Of a DNA stretch of 64,000 nt, positions 33,101 to 39,760 are shown one piece after another. Numbering within the stretch: position 1 is the stretch's first letter; the number at the start of each line of letters is the position of its first letter. A model generated the notes under the pieces. The model made no database searches and had not been told where the DNA came from. It was given only the letters and a program-made list of their open reading frames with translations. The stretch is taken from contig CM068373.1 of the NCBI GenBank assembly GCA_034769895.1, positions 25,382,120 through 25,446,119 of the forward strand, given 5' to 3'. A program made the position numbers and the translations under genes. The stretch comes from Magicicada septendecula. Lineage: Eukaryota > Arthropoda > Insecta > Hemiptera > Cicadidae.

Positions 33101-34562
33101 GATGTAAAATTCAGTAAGGTTCAGTATTTTTAATGAATCCAAGACATCAATAATCGCTAAATGTGCGAAATTATAAAAGTGATTGTTAGTAAAAAAAACA
33201 TAAAGCTTTCTATTTCCGGTATGCTTAATTAGGCATGCGTTTAGAGAAAGCATCACTTTGATCTTGACTTTCAGTCAGTGCAGACGTATTGTTAACAGTG
33301 AAATAACAATTAGTGTTCGGTGGCCTGCTGGTGAATAAAAAGTGCAAGAGTCGAATAAAGATAAAATAATTAACTCACGATTATAACCACAAGAAGAAGA
33401 AATATAAAATTAATATTAAATATTAAAACTAATATTAAATTTAATATTGAAGTAAATTGGACTCACCTGTCAGGTAACATTACGTGTTTATAATAAATAA
33501 TAATCTTGGAAGATAACCTGTACAAATGTTTACAGTATAAACGAAAGTGAAATTAATCCCACAACTCACAGTATTCACACTTTGTTTAATATAGATAAAA
33601 ACGATGTTCACAAGTAAGAAACATACACAAACACCCAACTTATAAAATATTATTAATTTGTAAAGAACTAGTTAAAAGCGGTGTCCTTCTTGTATTTATT
33701 ATTTCAGTAAACATAAACGCCAAATAGTGCACTCAGTGAGTAAGCAAAGAATTAACCTATATGTTGTCATAGTTACAGATGCCAGTCCTGCGGCCTGGTT
33801 GTAAAACTTAAAAACTGTAATAATTTATCGAGAAATTATAAATAAGTTGAGTATAGATTATCAAGTACAAATTATGAATATATTATAAATAAATATTTTA
33901 TGATTAGGAACATAAATTATACATAGAGAGAATATTTTATGATCTGTATAAAAAAGAAAAACAATACTTTTGTTATCAAATAACTTGGTTATAAACTCTG
34001 TACATTTTCTTTATTTTTTTATTTTTATGCACTGCAGTCCTGAGATATAAGAGTCAGTAATTCATGCTTAGTAATAAAAATCAAATTAGATTTCATAATA
34101 ACGGACCCAGATCCATAAAAGAAGAGTACAATATGAAAACTAAATACCTCAATTTGTTATATTCATTCCTGTACTTGTACATATACAGCCCGCTATCTCC
34201 ATAGTTAAGAAGTCCTTTAAATTTGAAGCTAAGTTTGTATGGTCCCGGAGGAAGCGGATCCCTGAAAGCAATCACATAGAAGTCATGAGGATCGTAGAAA
34301 AATGCTTTAATAATCTTAAATTCCCACTTCGAATCGTGTACATTTATTCGTGCCGTACTCAATTTCTTCTCTTTTATATTCATGTTTACAGCGTGTAGCC
34401 AAAGAAAGCGTTTCTCTTCCGTCACGTTGATGTGAATGGTGACGTGGCCGTCAAGCACGCACGTGTTAAAATGTGGATATAGGCATATGTTGTAAGCGGT
34501 TGGTATTGTGTCATTTGGAAGAATGTAATCCGTTTCCCATGGTGGTTTTTGCTCAGACGATT
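11965..34562 (-). CDS. M1-family metallopeptidase, aminopeptidase N-like; four internal exons
   Basis: Exons at 34562-34148, 27102-26958, 15548-15287 and 12135-11965 join in frame. Each donor is GT and each acceptor AG, and phases agree at every junction (phase 2, 0 and 1). The product covers the N-terminal beta domain and the start of the catalytic domain of an M1 zinc aminopeptidase. These enzymes are usually secreted or membrane-bound and remove N-terminal residues. The FEPT...FPCFDQP block, a PMSTY block, YQLPKLD and the zinc motif HEMSH are all visible. The exopeptidase motif, normally GAMEN, reads RGFEG, keeping the Glu. The signal-peptide exon and the exons from NEGFA onward are not found. 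Introns of 7.0, 11.4 and 3.2 kb are full of transposons. It could be active with altered specificity or a decaying paralogue. Confidence 0.85.
12361..12557. repeat. palindromic repeat with hammerhead-like arms
   Basis: Two arms of about 87-95 bases are inverted copies of each other. The outer ends carry ACTTTTGCTAAACTTGTG, and the centre is about 12450-12470. The right arm reads CTGAAGA (12472-12478), a stem-loop, then GAAA (12494-12497), which is a hammerhead-type order; the left arm carries the inverted, slightly decayed version. This head-to-head layout resembles the inverted 5' repeat of the Penelope-like element at 37684-37865. Confidence 0.65.
12770..13262 (+). mobile_element. LINE 3' end fragment
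   Basis: Frames here read a broken version of the C-terminal region of non-LTR retrotransposon ORF2, including YKTDLKPLVMYASETWTM and RRWERKFLRRMFGAV. Several stops and shifts follow. It is 5'-truncated, dead and lies in an aminopeptidase intron. Confidence 0.75.
13861..15118 (+). mobile_element. mariner-family transposon remnant
   Basis: From 14000 a transposase begins MSENEVHPSVEQ and shows the mariner helix-turn-helix region. It then appears in shifting frames: EGDEFLQSIVTTNETWVHY at about 14460-14510 (first catalytic Asp region, reading TNETW where TDETW is usual), ASMQWRHPSSP, NARPHLAA at about 14775 and CDFYLFG-like remains near 14880. At least four frameshifts or stops break it. The right end near 15100-15115 and the left end near 13865-13900 share a CAAATTTAAATT motif consistent with inverted termini. 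Confidence 0.85.
15287..15548 (-). CDS. aminopeptidase N-like exon with PMSTY block
   Basis: A 262-base exon. The acceptor TTTATATTTAG gives phase 0 and the donor CTTG|GTACG gives phase 1. It encodes TPPMSTYMLSLFIINFE, which matches the FxxSxPMSTYLVAFxVxDFE block of M1 enzymes, and ends YQLPKL plus the first base of Asp. Both boundaries join cleanly to the neighbouring exons. Confidence 0.85.
15671..17214. mobile_element. second mariner-like element, interrupted by a LINE
   Basis: The left end at 15671 carries an ACGAGAACTATCCAGA motif and the right end, read on the minus strand from 17214, carries ACGAGGGTTATCCAGA, forming inverted termini. On the minus strand near 16840-16640 a broken mariner transposase C-terminus is visible (FGWQQFDHLPYNPNL, then FLGGQR). 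A segment with TATTTAAAGTACACATC occurs both at about 15730-15760 and 16536-16562, bracketing the inserted LINE. Confidence 0.7.
15797..16500 (+). mobile_element. LINE 3' fragment nested in the mariner remnant
   Basis: Two overlapping frames encode the end of a non-LTR ORF2: CTEFKYLGSIISEDG, then VEPILTYGCKCW, then after one frameshift near 16150 RRACNIYRMQHV, ELLWYCHVMRMEE and GRRKGRLATEW. The copy is 5'-truncated. Its 3' side ends in an A/T-rich tail just before the repeated mariner segment. Confidence 0.8.
17215..17880. other. AT-rich intron DNA without recognisable features
   Basis: I see no coding potential, RNA gene or repeat structure I can name in this stretch. Confidence 0.5.
17880..18146 (+). 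mobile_element. LINE 3' terminal fragment
   Basis: Short remains of an ORF2 C-terminus: AGHVMRMEDGRNPKRA, then RPRGRPRKRWKDGV and WGNKKLEE-like remains, followed by a GTTGTAGCGCC-type 3' end. It resembles the 3' ends of the copies at 12770-13262 and 53045-53285. Confidence 0.75.
18150..18690. other. unannotated intron DNA
   Basis: No supported gene or element. ORFs here are short and lack family resemblance. Confidence 0.4.
18690..19190 (-). mobile_element. LINE reverse-transcriptase N-terminal fragment
   Basis: On the minus strand KAPGVDGIRPDH is followed by a decayed linker, then KATDKDKKKLKSYRSVTLL. These are the familiar blocks before RT motif A of I/Jockey-type LINEs. Multiple stops show it is dead. 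Confidence 0.7.
19491..19533 (-). ncRNA. hammerhead-like motif, degenerate
   Basis: Minus strand: CTCT, a TTGACAA core variant, a hairpin, GAAA (19506-19503), a full ACAGCTGT palindrome as stem III, C as the cleavage base, then AGAG pairing with CTCT. It is a sister of the copy at 11373-11417. Core position changes suggest loss of activity, but the architecture is preserved. Confidence 0.45.
19740..20047 (+). mobile_element. LINE 3' fragment
   Basis: Encodes WYGHTKGMAQEILPRRVMEW-like remains, then KGKRKTTYRLDEEIQ and QNIWMDNQQRKMRIQ ending in a stop at 20045. These correspond to the C-terminal end of a non-LTR ORF2, with one frameshift. Confidence 0.7.
20468..21035 (+). mobile_element. LINE 3' fragment, family shared with 35040-36235 and 48640-49745
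   Basis: The translated pieces read KPECLYAS-like, LALNYNLDKLEILERRIIRKIL, then SIENITETMRKRRLLSFGHLYRMGDN. The same order and about the same spacing recur at two other places in the window, so this is an abundant LINE family here. It is immediately followed by the transposon starting at 21041, which inserted into its 3' end. Confidence 0.8.
21041..24379 (+). mobile_element. 3.3 kb DNA transposon with about 300 bp terminal inverted repeats, superfamily not assigned
   Basis: The left end (TCCAGGCAAATTAG at 21042) and the right end (its reverse complement at 24365-24378) are inverted copies. Similarity continues inward for about 300 bases, through a G/C-rich core with runs of G or C and a segment ending in GAGACGAACC or its inverse. 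Flanks TATA (21037-21040) and TATT (24380-24383) could be an imperfect target duplication. Between the repeats lies one long, frame-broken coding region. I do not recognise the superfamily with certainty; long inverted repeats plus one large Cys-rich protein suggest a cut-and-paste element. Confidence 0.75.
21760..24027 (+). pseudogene. large Cys-rich protein of the 3.3 kb transposon, candidate transposase
   Basis: About 750 codons read in shifting frames from ATG 21760 to TAA at about 24027. The N-terminus has zinc-type cysteine pairs (CFIC near the start, HKVC about 50 residues on, then CFICGEKCD). The middle has VVCFRGSGHKLLNQWYN and MRIVEAAATIIREDI. The C-terminal part has FVTFDQPLYMKARD, then VIRLGGFHLIMSFLGPIGF and MLYGHAYARAIQAH. 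Frameshifts occur near 22095, 22350-22500 and 22750, with stops near 23211 and 23370. I recall similar proteins of unknown function in many arthropods and cnidarians. The Asp in the TFDQP block and the conserved His in GGFH could be catalytic, but this is inference. Confidence 0.7.
24384..25080. other. unannotated intron DNA
   Basis: No convincing gene, RNA or repeat. Short ORFs on both strands lack resemblance to known families. Confidence 0.4.
25082..25901 (-). mobile_element. Harbinger-like TIR element (820 bp) with TAA target duplication
   Basis: Termini GGGGCCGTGCAATAATCACG at 25082 and the matching inverse ending at 25901 form inverted repeats with one mismatch in that stretch, followed by C-rich subterminal DNA. 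TAA flanks both ends (25079-25081 and 25902-25904), the 3-base TWA-type duplication known for PIF/Harbinger elements. Inside, a minus-strand frame encodes a zinc finger rather than a transposase, so it is non-autonomous. Confidence 0.7.
25405..25790 (-). CDS. C2H2 zinc-finger ORF inside the TIR element
   Basis: An open minus-strand frame of about 125 codons ends TAA at 25405-25407. It has one good C2H2 finger, C-x2-C-x12-H-x4-H, in the segment CQRCGLYFCTKKSVKAH. An acidic tail follows (WLDETDVDLQQ, then EESLANPWSEDN). No ATG precedes the finger; the first ATG is at about 25629, downstream of it. The finger part may be an exon captured from a host gene or part of a degenerate element protein. 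No other function can be claimed. Confidence 0.45.
26084..26400 (-). mobile_element. LINE 3' fragment
   Basis: The minus strand encodes RMNPVRLTGKLFNYFKKHKK, then NTWFKGTEKDIEELQITQED, the end of a non-LTR ORF2, followed by a poly-lysine run from an A tract. Upstream remains of the SQTYLERGEL region are shifted in frame. Confidence 0.7.
26958..27102 (-). CDS. aminopeptidase N-like exon with FPCFDQP block
   Basis: A 145-base exon with acceptor TTAATTGCAG and donor GTG|GTAACG. It encodes FEPTLAREVFPCFDQPDMKATF, the best conserved part of the M1 N-terminal domain, then ALSNMNSV. Its first base completes an Arg codon begun in the upstream exon. Confidence 0.85.
27128..27446 (+). repeat. three tandem copies of a ~107 bp unit
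   Basis: Units begin GTTAGATGATTTACAAAGAG at 27128, with variants at 27235 and 27341 (spacing 107 and 106). Each contains CACTTAGAAAAAGTGGC-like and CAGTACTTACA segments. They diverge from one another by roughly 10-15 per cent by eye. The third unit runs directly into a LINE fragment. Confidence 0.8.
27470..27850 (+). mobile_element. LINE 3' fragment
   Basis: LEKVIRFKYLGCTVRYEYEI and NICGMIHINLRNKTR are the RT thumb region of a non-LTR ORF2. Frames then break. The last 30 bases (27815-27845) match a piece of the repeat copies at 42780 and 50700. Confidence 0.7.
28470..28845 (+). repeat. diverged LTR of the solo-LTR family
   Basis: Contains a TATTTAAG promoter-like box at about 28560. It shares the following order with the LTRs at 35413-35941 and 36661-37259: GTGTGGAACTC, TTGACATTATTATTGCGT, then TGACTAACTAAAGCTGG and a TTTTCCACTGATCA segment near 28810. 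The left end is eroded. Confidence 0.6.
29170..29690 (+). mobile_element. LINE 3' fragment
   Basis: Decayed ORF2 C-terminus: KLHKFNLMCGTISK, then a QQDRPVSAELVLTSLPNG-frame segment, and CGTSEEALE. It ends in a GATGATGATGA simple tail, typical for some LINE 3' ends. Confidence 0.65.
30021..30266. repeat. six tandem copies of a 42 bp unit
   Basis: AGTTCTGTGGAGTGTAGCAC starts at 30021, 30063, 30105, 30147, 30189 and 30231. Copies are nearly identical (GGAGC or GGATC variants). Because 42 is a multiple of three, long repetitive ORFs appear on both strands; I regard these as artefacts. The array lies just upstream of a transposase remnant. Confidence 0.9.
30290..31440 (+). mobile_element. IS630/Tc1-mariner-type transposase remnant
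   Basis: The N-terminal part AFVVETFFKNNESVFVTHHAF (30330-30400) is a helix-turn-helix start seen in insect IS630-type transposases. Later frames give RPPGKQRTVRTPGNVERVR, FMTDEAKFHLLGYVNTQNWRYW (with the DE of the catalytic core), IIGPYFFEEKKGNAVTVN, and an ATAHTGRAFMN block at about 31065. At least four frame changes and several stops break it. Confidence 0.8.
31691..32134 (-). pseudogene. Helitron protein N-terminal fragment
   Basis: 147 codons starting MPRTKNRDKTR at 32134, with KSYAERQQAYRLRLKSKK, a basic stretch, and near the end NPFGSVCGICD, the Cys motif that opens many arthropod Helitron Rep/helicase proteins. It then runs into unrelated sequence and stops, so only the N-terminus remains. 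Upstream DNA to about 32400 looks like a Helitron leader, but the TC 5' end is not certain. Confidence 0.6.
32420..34090. other. AT-rich intron DNA
   Basis: About 1.7 kb of AT-rich sequence between the Helitron fragment and the aminopeptidase exon. I see no gene, RNA or named repeat. Confidence 0.5.
34148..34562 (-). CDS. aminopeptidase N-like exon, N-terminal domain
   Basis: A 415-base exon with acceptor TTATGTTGTTAG and donor TTGAG|GTATTT. It encodes the start of the M1 N-terminal beta domain: LPNDTIPTAYNICLYPHF, a glycosylation-type NVT, then DPLPPGPYKLSFKFKG and GDSGLYMYKY. No signal peptide is convincing, so an upstream exon is likely. A 397-base mobile element is inserted only 34 bases upstream of this acceptor. 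Confidence 0.85.
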
Positions 34563-34596
34563 CTAACAACATAAGAGTACAACGATAAAAAACGAA

Positions 34597-34993
34597 TGAT
34601 AACGTGATGTATTTATAATATAGGCTATACACACACTTATTGTTTACTAATGGTGCCTATAAACTCAAATTTCTATTGTAGTGTATTTATTGTTCATAGC
34701 ATAAAGGTGGCGTACATATGATTTGCAATACAGTTTTAATTACTCACATTCTTAAACACGATCGATTTCGGTCATAGACCATCGTCAGGTTAAATACACT
34801 GCGCTTTGGATACCGTATCACGTTCATTAATAAATGTCTACGAATTCGTTTTTGTAAATAGTGGTTATTTTACGATATTGACAATTGTAGTAAGCGCTTG
34901 TACTCACCGGATGTGAGAAATTCAACCTTTATGGCAAATCATAAGTATGGTACCTTTAGGCTATGAACAATAAATATACTACAATAGAAAACT
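34597..34993 (-). mobile_element. small non-autonomous element A with hammerhead motif (retrozyme/Penelope-SINE-like)
   Basis: A 397-base element homologous to 43656-44036. It is flanked by GATAAAAAACGAA (34584-34596) and GATAAAAGACGAA (34994-35006), a 12 of 13 match that I take as a target duplication. It has inverted ends (TTCTATTGTAGTGTATTTAT near 34670 and its inverse near 34960-34988) and a minus-strand hammerhead-like core. There is no ORF. Long variable target duplications fit target-primed insertion by a partner reverse transcriptase, such as that of a Penelope-like element. It lies 34 bases upstream of an aminopeptidase splice acceptor. Confidence 0.65.
34755..34792 (-). ncRNA. hammerhead-ribozyme-like motif in element A
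   Basis: Minus strand: C, then CTGACGA (34788-34782), stem II GGTC/GACC with one bulged U, GAAA (34769-34766), palindrome ATCGAT as stem III, then C and G where cleavage would occur. It is the same design as the copy at 43905-43945. Confidence 0.6.
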
Positions 34994-35039
34994 GATAAAA
35001 GACGAAGCCCACTTTGTCAAAACTTATAATAATAAAAAA

Positions 35040-36235
35040 TTAAAACTAGGAGATGTAATTCAAGAGAATGGCTTTAAAAAAATCTGCTATAGAACAATGG
35101 ATTCATAAGATGGAAAGGGCATGTGTTATAACTAAAGGTATTTACAAAAATGTGCATATCTAAAAATGCTAAAATAAGGCATTACAGTACAGTAGTGAAG
35201 CCAGAATGCTTATGTGCAAGTGAATGTCTCGCATTGAATTATAATTTAGAAAAACTAGAAATATTGGAGAGACGAATTATTAGGAAAGTATTAGATACAC
35301 GGAAAACTTCAGAAGGTTGGAAATTAAGAAGAAATGATGAAATATTTCAAAGTATAGAAAATATAACAGAAATAATGAGAAAAGGAAGAGTATTATTTTT
35401 GGACATTTATATTGTTACGACGTCACAGAAAAATCTACGTGTTTATCGAATGTTTCAGATGAATCCAGCGGAATCTGTGTGGCGTACGTGATTATCGATG
35501 CATTCGCGAGACTTTTCTGGAAGCCGCCAGCCGCGCGGACTGTGCCAAGACCTCAATTAATTACGCCGTACACACTGGCGTTAACGTGCATTTTGTAATA
35601 TTCTGGTCTGTGAGCGTTGTATAAATACAAGACGTCAGCGGCCTTAATTTTGAGTTATGGTTGCGATATATTACGTGCGATTCGAGTTTTTATCGGGCAA
35701 TATTAGTGTGTGCGTTCAAGTGGTTATTAGTGAAGTGCTGTGTTTTATAATCGGGCGGTATAAATGTAATACAATTTTGTTTTATATTAGTTGACATTTT
35801 ATTGCGTGTGAACAATTTTTATTTTGTTGTTAATTACGAACTGTTTAACTGTGAAATTAAAGTTGGTGATTAGTGACTTAATTGGTGCCTTGTATTTTGT
35901 TTTCCACTGTACCTACGACGATCAAGTAGGCCGTCGTAACAATACAGAATAAACGACAAAGCAAATCTTCAAATATCTGTGGGGGAAAAAGTCAACATCA
36001 AGTTGGGTTAAAGAAGTCCAGAAGGATTTAGTAAAAAATAATATACACGCAGAAGAAGCAATTGAAGGAGACGTTTTTCGGGCAAAAGTGTTAAAAATGG
36101 AGGGAGTCCAAGGTAGGAGAGAGAAAAACGCAGGTTAAAAATGGACTAAAGACAGGATGAAGAGACACAGTGAGAAGATGAAAGAATATTGGAAAAAAAA
36201 GAAAAGAACAAAGAGTAAAGCATTGAAATTGGCAT
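35040..36235 (+). mobile_element. LINE 3' fragment split by a solo LTR
   Basis: LALNYNLEKLEILERRIIRKVL and IENITEIMRKGRVLFLDIY lie left of the LTR. The continuation, KQIFKYLWGKKSTS in a shifted frame, lies right of it at about 35950. It matches the copies at 20468-21035 and 48640-49745, so the LINE was present before the LTR element inserted. Confidence 0.8.
35413..35941 (+). repeat. solo LTR, copy 1
   Basis: Starts TGTTACGACG and ends CGTCGTAACA, with inverted termini. It is flanked by ATAT (35409-35412) and ATAC (35942-35945), a near-perfect 4-base duplication. Comparison with undisturbed LINE copies shows the empty site was CATTTATACAGAAT-like. A TATAAATA box sits near 35628. It com­es from a family with at least four other copies in the window; no internal region is present. 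Confidence 0.8.
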
Positions 36236-36660
36236 GTGTTTTGGTCCTTAGATGGGCAATGCGGAAAAAAATTGAATCTATATTTGCTTTAATTATTTGG
36301 TCAGCAACAGCAATCATTCAATAAATCTAAAATTATGCCAAGAATTTAAAAGAGTTTCTCTATAGAGCATACAGAGCAATTAGAAATAGAAGGATAAGTG
36401 TAGTAAGATGCGAGATAAATGGACAACAAACAGCAGATTGGAATTAATAGTTTAGACCTAAAGAATGTAGCCTTAACTGAGAGTCAGCGACTACTAAATG
36501 GAACCTTGCATAATAGATTACTTAACATCGTTAGTTAAAAAAAACTTAAATTTTTAAGATCAACTAGTGTCAAATTACTTATTGCTCATCCTGTACATTT
36601 CACGAGCAACGGCCAAAGAGTCTATTATGCATATTAAATTTTGGATGGATGGAAAAGTAT

Positions 36661-37259
36661 TGTTACGTAATACGGAAAGTTCTACAAGCATCTCGGCTAT
36701 CCCAGCAGAGCCCATCTTTTATGTATGTGTGCTTACATATCGCTGTTCCTTTGAGATGAAAGACAATTACGTGACACTTATGATGCGTCAACAATCGAGA
36801 CTATTCCAGACCATACCGGTCGGCGCACTGTGTTTACGGCCAGACAGTTTGCACGGTTTCTAGTGGATTCTAGAGCAATCTGAGTGCGCAGTTTGCTCGC
36901 AACGTCATCCAGAAAGTGACCAATTATTCTGGAATTTCAGCGGGGTATAAATATAAACACCGTGCGACGGACAGTCAGTTGACGTCGGGCGATTACTCAG
37001 TGCGTTTAAGTGATGATTTATTCAAGTGAGGCTCGAAGTACTGTGTCAAAGTGTTATTGTGTGGGAGTCTATTAGTTGACATTATTATTGCGTGTAGACA
37101 AATTTAACTGAATCACTGCGTGAGTATAATCTTGTTGAATAATTTGTTGATTTCAAACTGTTAATTGCGATTAATTAAAACTGCCAATTAGTGACTTAAT
37201 TGGTGTGTTTATTTTGTTTTCCACTTTACCATACGACGATCAGCGATACCGTCGTAATA
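36661..37259 (+). repeat. solo LTR, copy 2
   Basis: Starts TGTTACGTAATACGG and ends CCGTCGTAATA. The perfect 4-base duplication GTAT lies at 36657-36660 and 37260-37263. A GGGTATAAATATAAA promoter-like box is at about 36942, followed by an initiator-like CAGTCAGTTG. It shares its 3' third with copy 1. Confidence 0.82.
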
Positions 37260-37734
37260 GTATGATTCACTTGAAATTGAGAAGAGTCAAAAAAGGAAGA
37301 CGAAGGAAATTGTTAATGCCTGTGACGAAAACGAGTACTTATACTGTACACCGCACTCTAAGGCCCCTTTTATGCATCCAATTTATATCGTACGACAAAT
37401 TATGGTGCGCTACGTTTTGCATCCGATTTGACTCCGATTTTTATCGTTCGTCAAAAATATCGGAAGTTGGTGTGAACAAACTCTTGCAGCGTTGGCATTA
37501 TCAATACTATCCGTGCGGGTTGTATGCCGCTTGTATATTCGTATTTATAAGCTTCGGAAGAGGGATGTCATAGTGCTATCTTTTTCTGGATTTCATGAGT
37601 GAGCCTTTCTGTTTTAATGTCTTCCGTATTTACAAAACAAATTAATAAAATCACACCGTGACGTGAATAACAGTTACTATTTGTTATTTCTTTTATGAAT
37701 TTGCTAACTGCTATAATTTTTTATTGTTCGACTA

Positions 37735-37815
37735 AGCTTTTCGTCATTACTGACATCTTCAGGTCTTCAACAACGGTTGGTGAAGACCTGAAGATGTCAG
37801 TAATGACGAAAAGCT
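37735..37815. ncRNA. divergent pair of hammerhead-like motifs at the Penelope 5' end
   Basis: Minus core CTGAAGA at 37762-37756 and plus core CTGAAGA at 37788-37794 point away from each other. Both have stem II TCA/TGA-type with a GTAA loop, GAAA, and palindromic AAGCTT as stem III. Confidence 0.6.
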
Positions 37816-37870
37816 TAGTCGAACAATAAAAAATTATAGCAGTTAGCAAATTCATAAAAGAAATAGTAAG

Positions 37871-39760
37871 GATGGCTGCTAATTTAAACAATACGAAGAA
37901 TAAAACATGCGAATTGCAAGCAGATAAATATAAAAATGTAAGGGAATTTTTTAAGTATTTAAAAATTAAAGCAAAATTGAAAAAAACGCTAGGGAAAATT
38001 TGGTTTAATAAACAGTGTTTAATTAATAAAATAACTCCAAAATACGCAAAAATTAAAATTAATAACAAAAGCAAAGTAGCAAACGAAATGAAAAACATGG
38101 CGGAAAAAATATGGATAAAACTTGAAATTAAGAACTTATACAGTAAAATAAATATAACAAAGAAATGTATCAATTACATAAAAAATTATATACAAGTTAC
38201 AATTATATAGAAATAGAAGAAATGAGAAAAGAGTTTGGTGAAAAATACATAGAAAAAAAAATAAGAAAAATGGAAGAGAGATTAAATAAGAAACTCAAGG
38301 AATTAATAGAAGGAACAAGAAATAAAAATAAAGAAAAAGATAAAGAAATAAAATTTGCTGAAAAAGTATTAAATTTAACAGAAACAAAGTTTACAGAAAA
38401 TGAACATAAATTATTAGGAAAAAGTTTAAAATATGCAACAAAAACAAACATAAATAAAGAAAATACAATAATAGAATGTGAAGAAATTATCGATAAAATA
38501 AAAAATGAAGAAACTAAAAAACAATTAAGAAGTGAAGTAAAAGAAATAGTAGAAAAAATATGGAAGAAAAACAAAAATGTAAGAAATAAAAACGAAAAAC
38601 AAATAAAAAGAAATATAAGAGAATTAAAAAAGAAAATCGCGGAGAACAATTTGATAGTTATAAAAGCCGATAAAGGTAACACAGCAGTGGTAATGAACAA
38701 AAGAGATTATATCGAAAAAGCATAACAATTTATACAAAAAAGACCATATAAAGAAATAAAATATGATTACACAAGTAAATTTCAAGCACAAACAAAGAAA
38801 TTGATAAAAAAGACAACATGTTTAACAGAATGGCAAAAGAAACAAAAAATATAACATAATCCTGAAGCTCCAAAATTTAGATGTCAAATTAAGTTACATA
38901 AAAAAGAAATGCCATTAAGACCTATAGTATCATTTATAAATTCGCCAACATACAAAATATCAAAAGAAATAAGCAAAAGAATCAAAATGGCATATGAAAA
39001 AGAAGAAATCCACAGCATAGAAAATAGTAAAAAGGTAATAGAAAGATTAAAAGAAATTACCATAACAAATAAGACAAAATTAATGTCATTAGATATAAAA
39101 GATATGTACACCACCATACCAATAGCAAAAACAGTAGAAATAATAAAGAAAAACAAATTAAGTAATGTAGAATGGAAAAACGAAATAATAGAAGGATTAG
39201 AATTATGCCTAAGCCAGAACTACTTCAGATTTAATAACAAATTTTACATACAAGAAAATGGATTACCAATGGGATCACTGCTTTCACCATTAATGGCAGA
39301 GATATTCATGAATAGCTTTGAAATCAAAATTTTAAAAGATATAGATAAAGAAAGAAGAATTAAAAAATGGATCAGGTATGTAGATGACATACTAATAGTT
39401 TGGGAAGGTGAAGTAAATGAATTTAAAAAATTTACGGAACAACTTAATAACATAGAAAAAACAATAAAATTTCAAGAAAAAATTGGAGGATTAGAAATTA
39501 ATTTCCTGGATATCAATATAAAAATTGAAAATAACAAACTCAAATTCGATATATATAGGAAAGAAACATACTCAGATTTAATAATTCCACAAGAATCATA
39601 TCATCCAGTCAATTATAAAATGGCAGCATTAAATTCATTTTGCTATAGAGCTATAAATTATCTAGAAAATGAAGAACTCAAACAAAAAGAATTAAAAAAA
39701 AATAAGGTTGTTGAAGACCTGAAGATGTCAGTAATGACGAAAAGCTTAGTCGAACAATAA
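37871..39760 (+). pseudogene. Penelope-type reverse transcriptase, decayed, no GIY-YIG domain
   Basis: Begins ATGGCTGCTAAT at about 37871 with a lysine-rich N-terminus, shifts frame near 38165-38210, then is in one frame to 39760 apart from in-frame stops at about 38723 and 38850. Penelope RT blocks are clear: VIKADKGNTAVVMNKRDY, then PLRPIVSFINSPTYKISK, SLDIKDMYTTIP, QENGLPMGSLLSPLMAEIF and the catalytic IRYVDDILIVW at about 39380. After SYHPVNYKMAALNSFCYRA the frame ends in the 3' terminal repeat, so the C-terminal GIY-YIG nuclease is missing. Codon use is extremely A-rich, unlike the neighbourhood. Confidence 0.85.
39708..39757 (+). ncRNA. hammerhead-ribozyme-like motif at the Penelope 3' repeat
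   Basis: Stem I TTGTT (39708-39712) pairs with AACAA (39753-39757), plus an inner GAC/GTC. The core CTGAAGA is at 39719-39725, stem II GTCA/TGAC has one extra U, GAA follows, stem III is the palindrome AAGCTT, and a UA cleavage dinucleotide precedes GTC. It matches the type I, weak-stem-III ribozymes known in Penelope-like elements. Confidence 0.65.
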
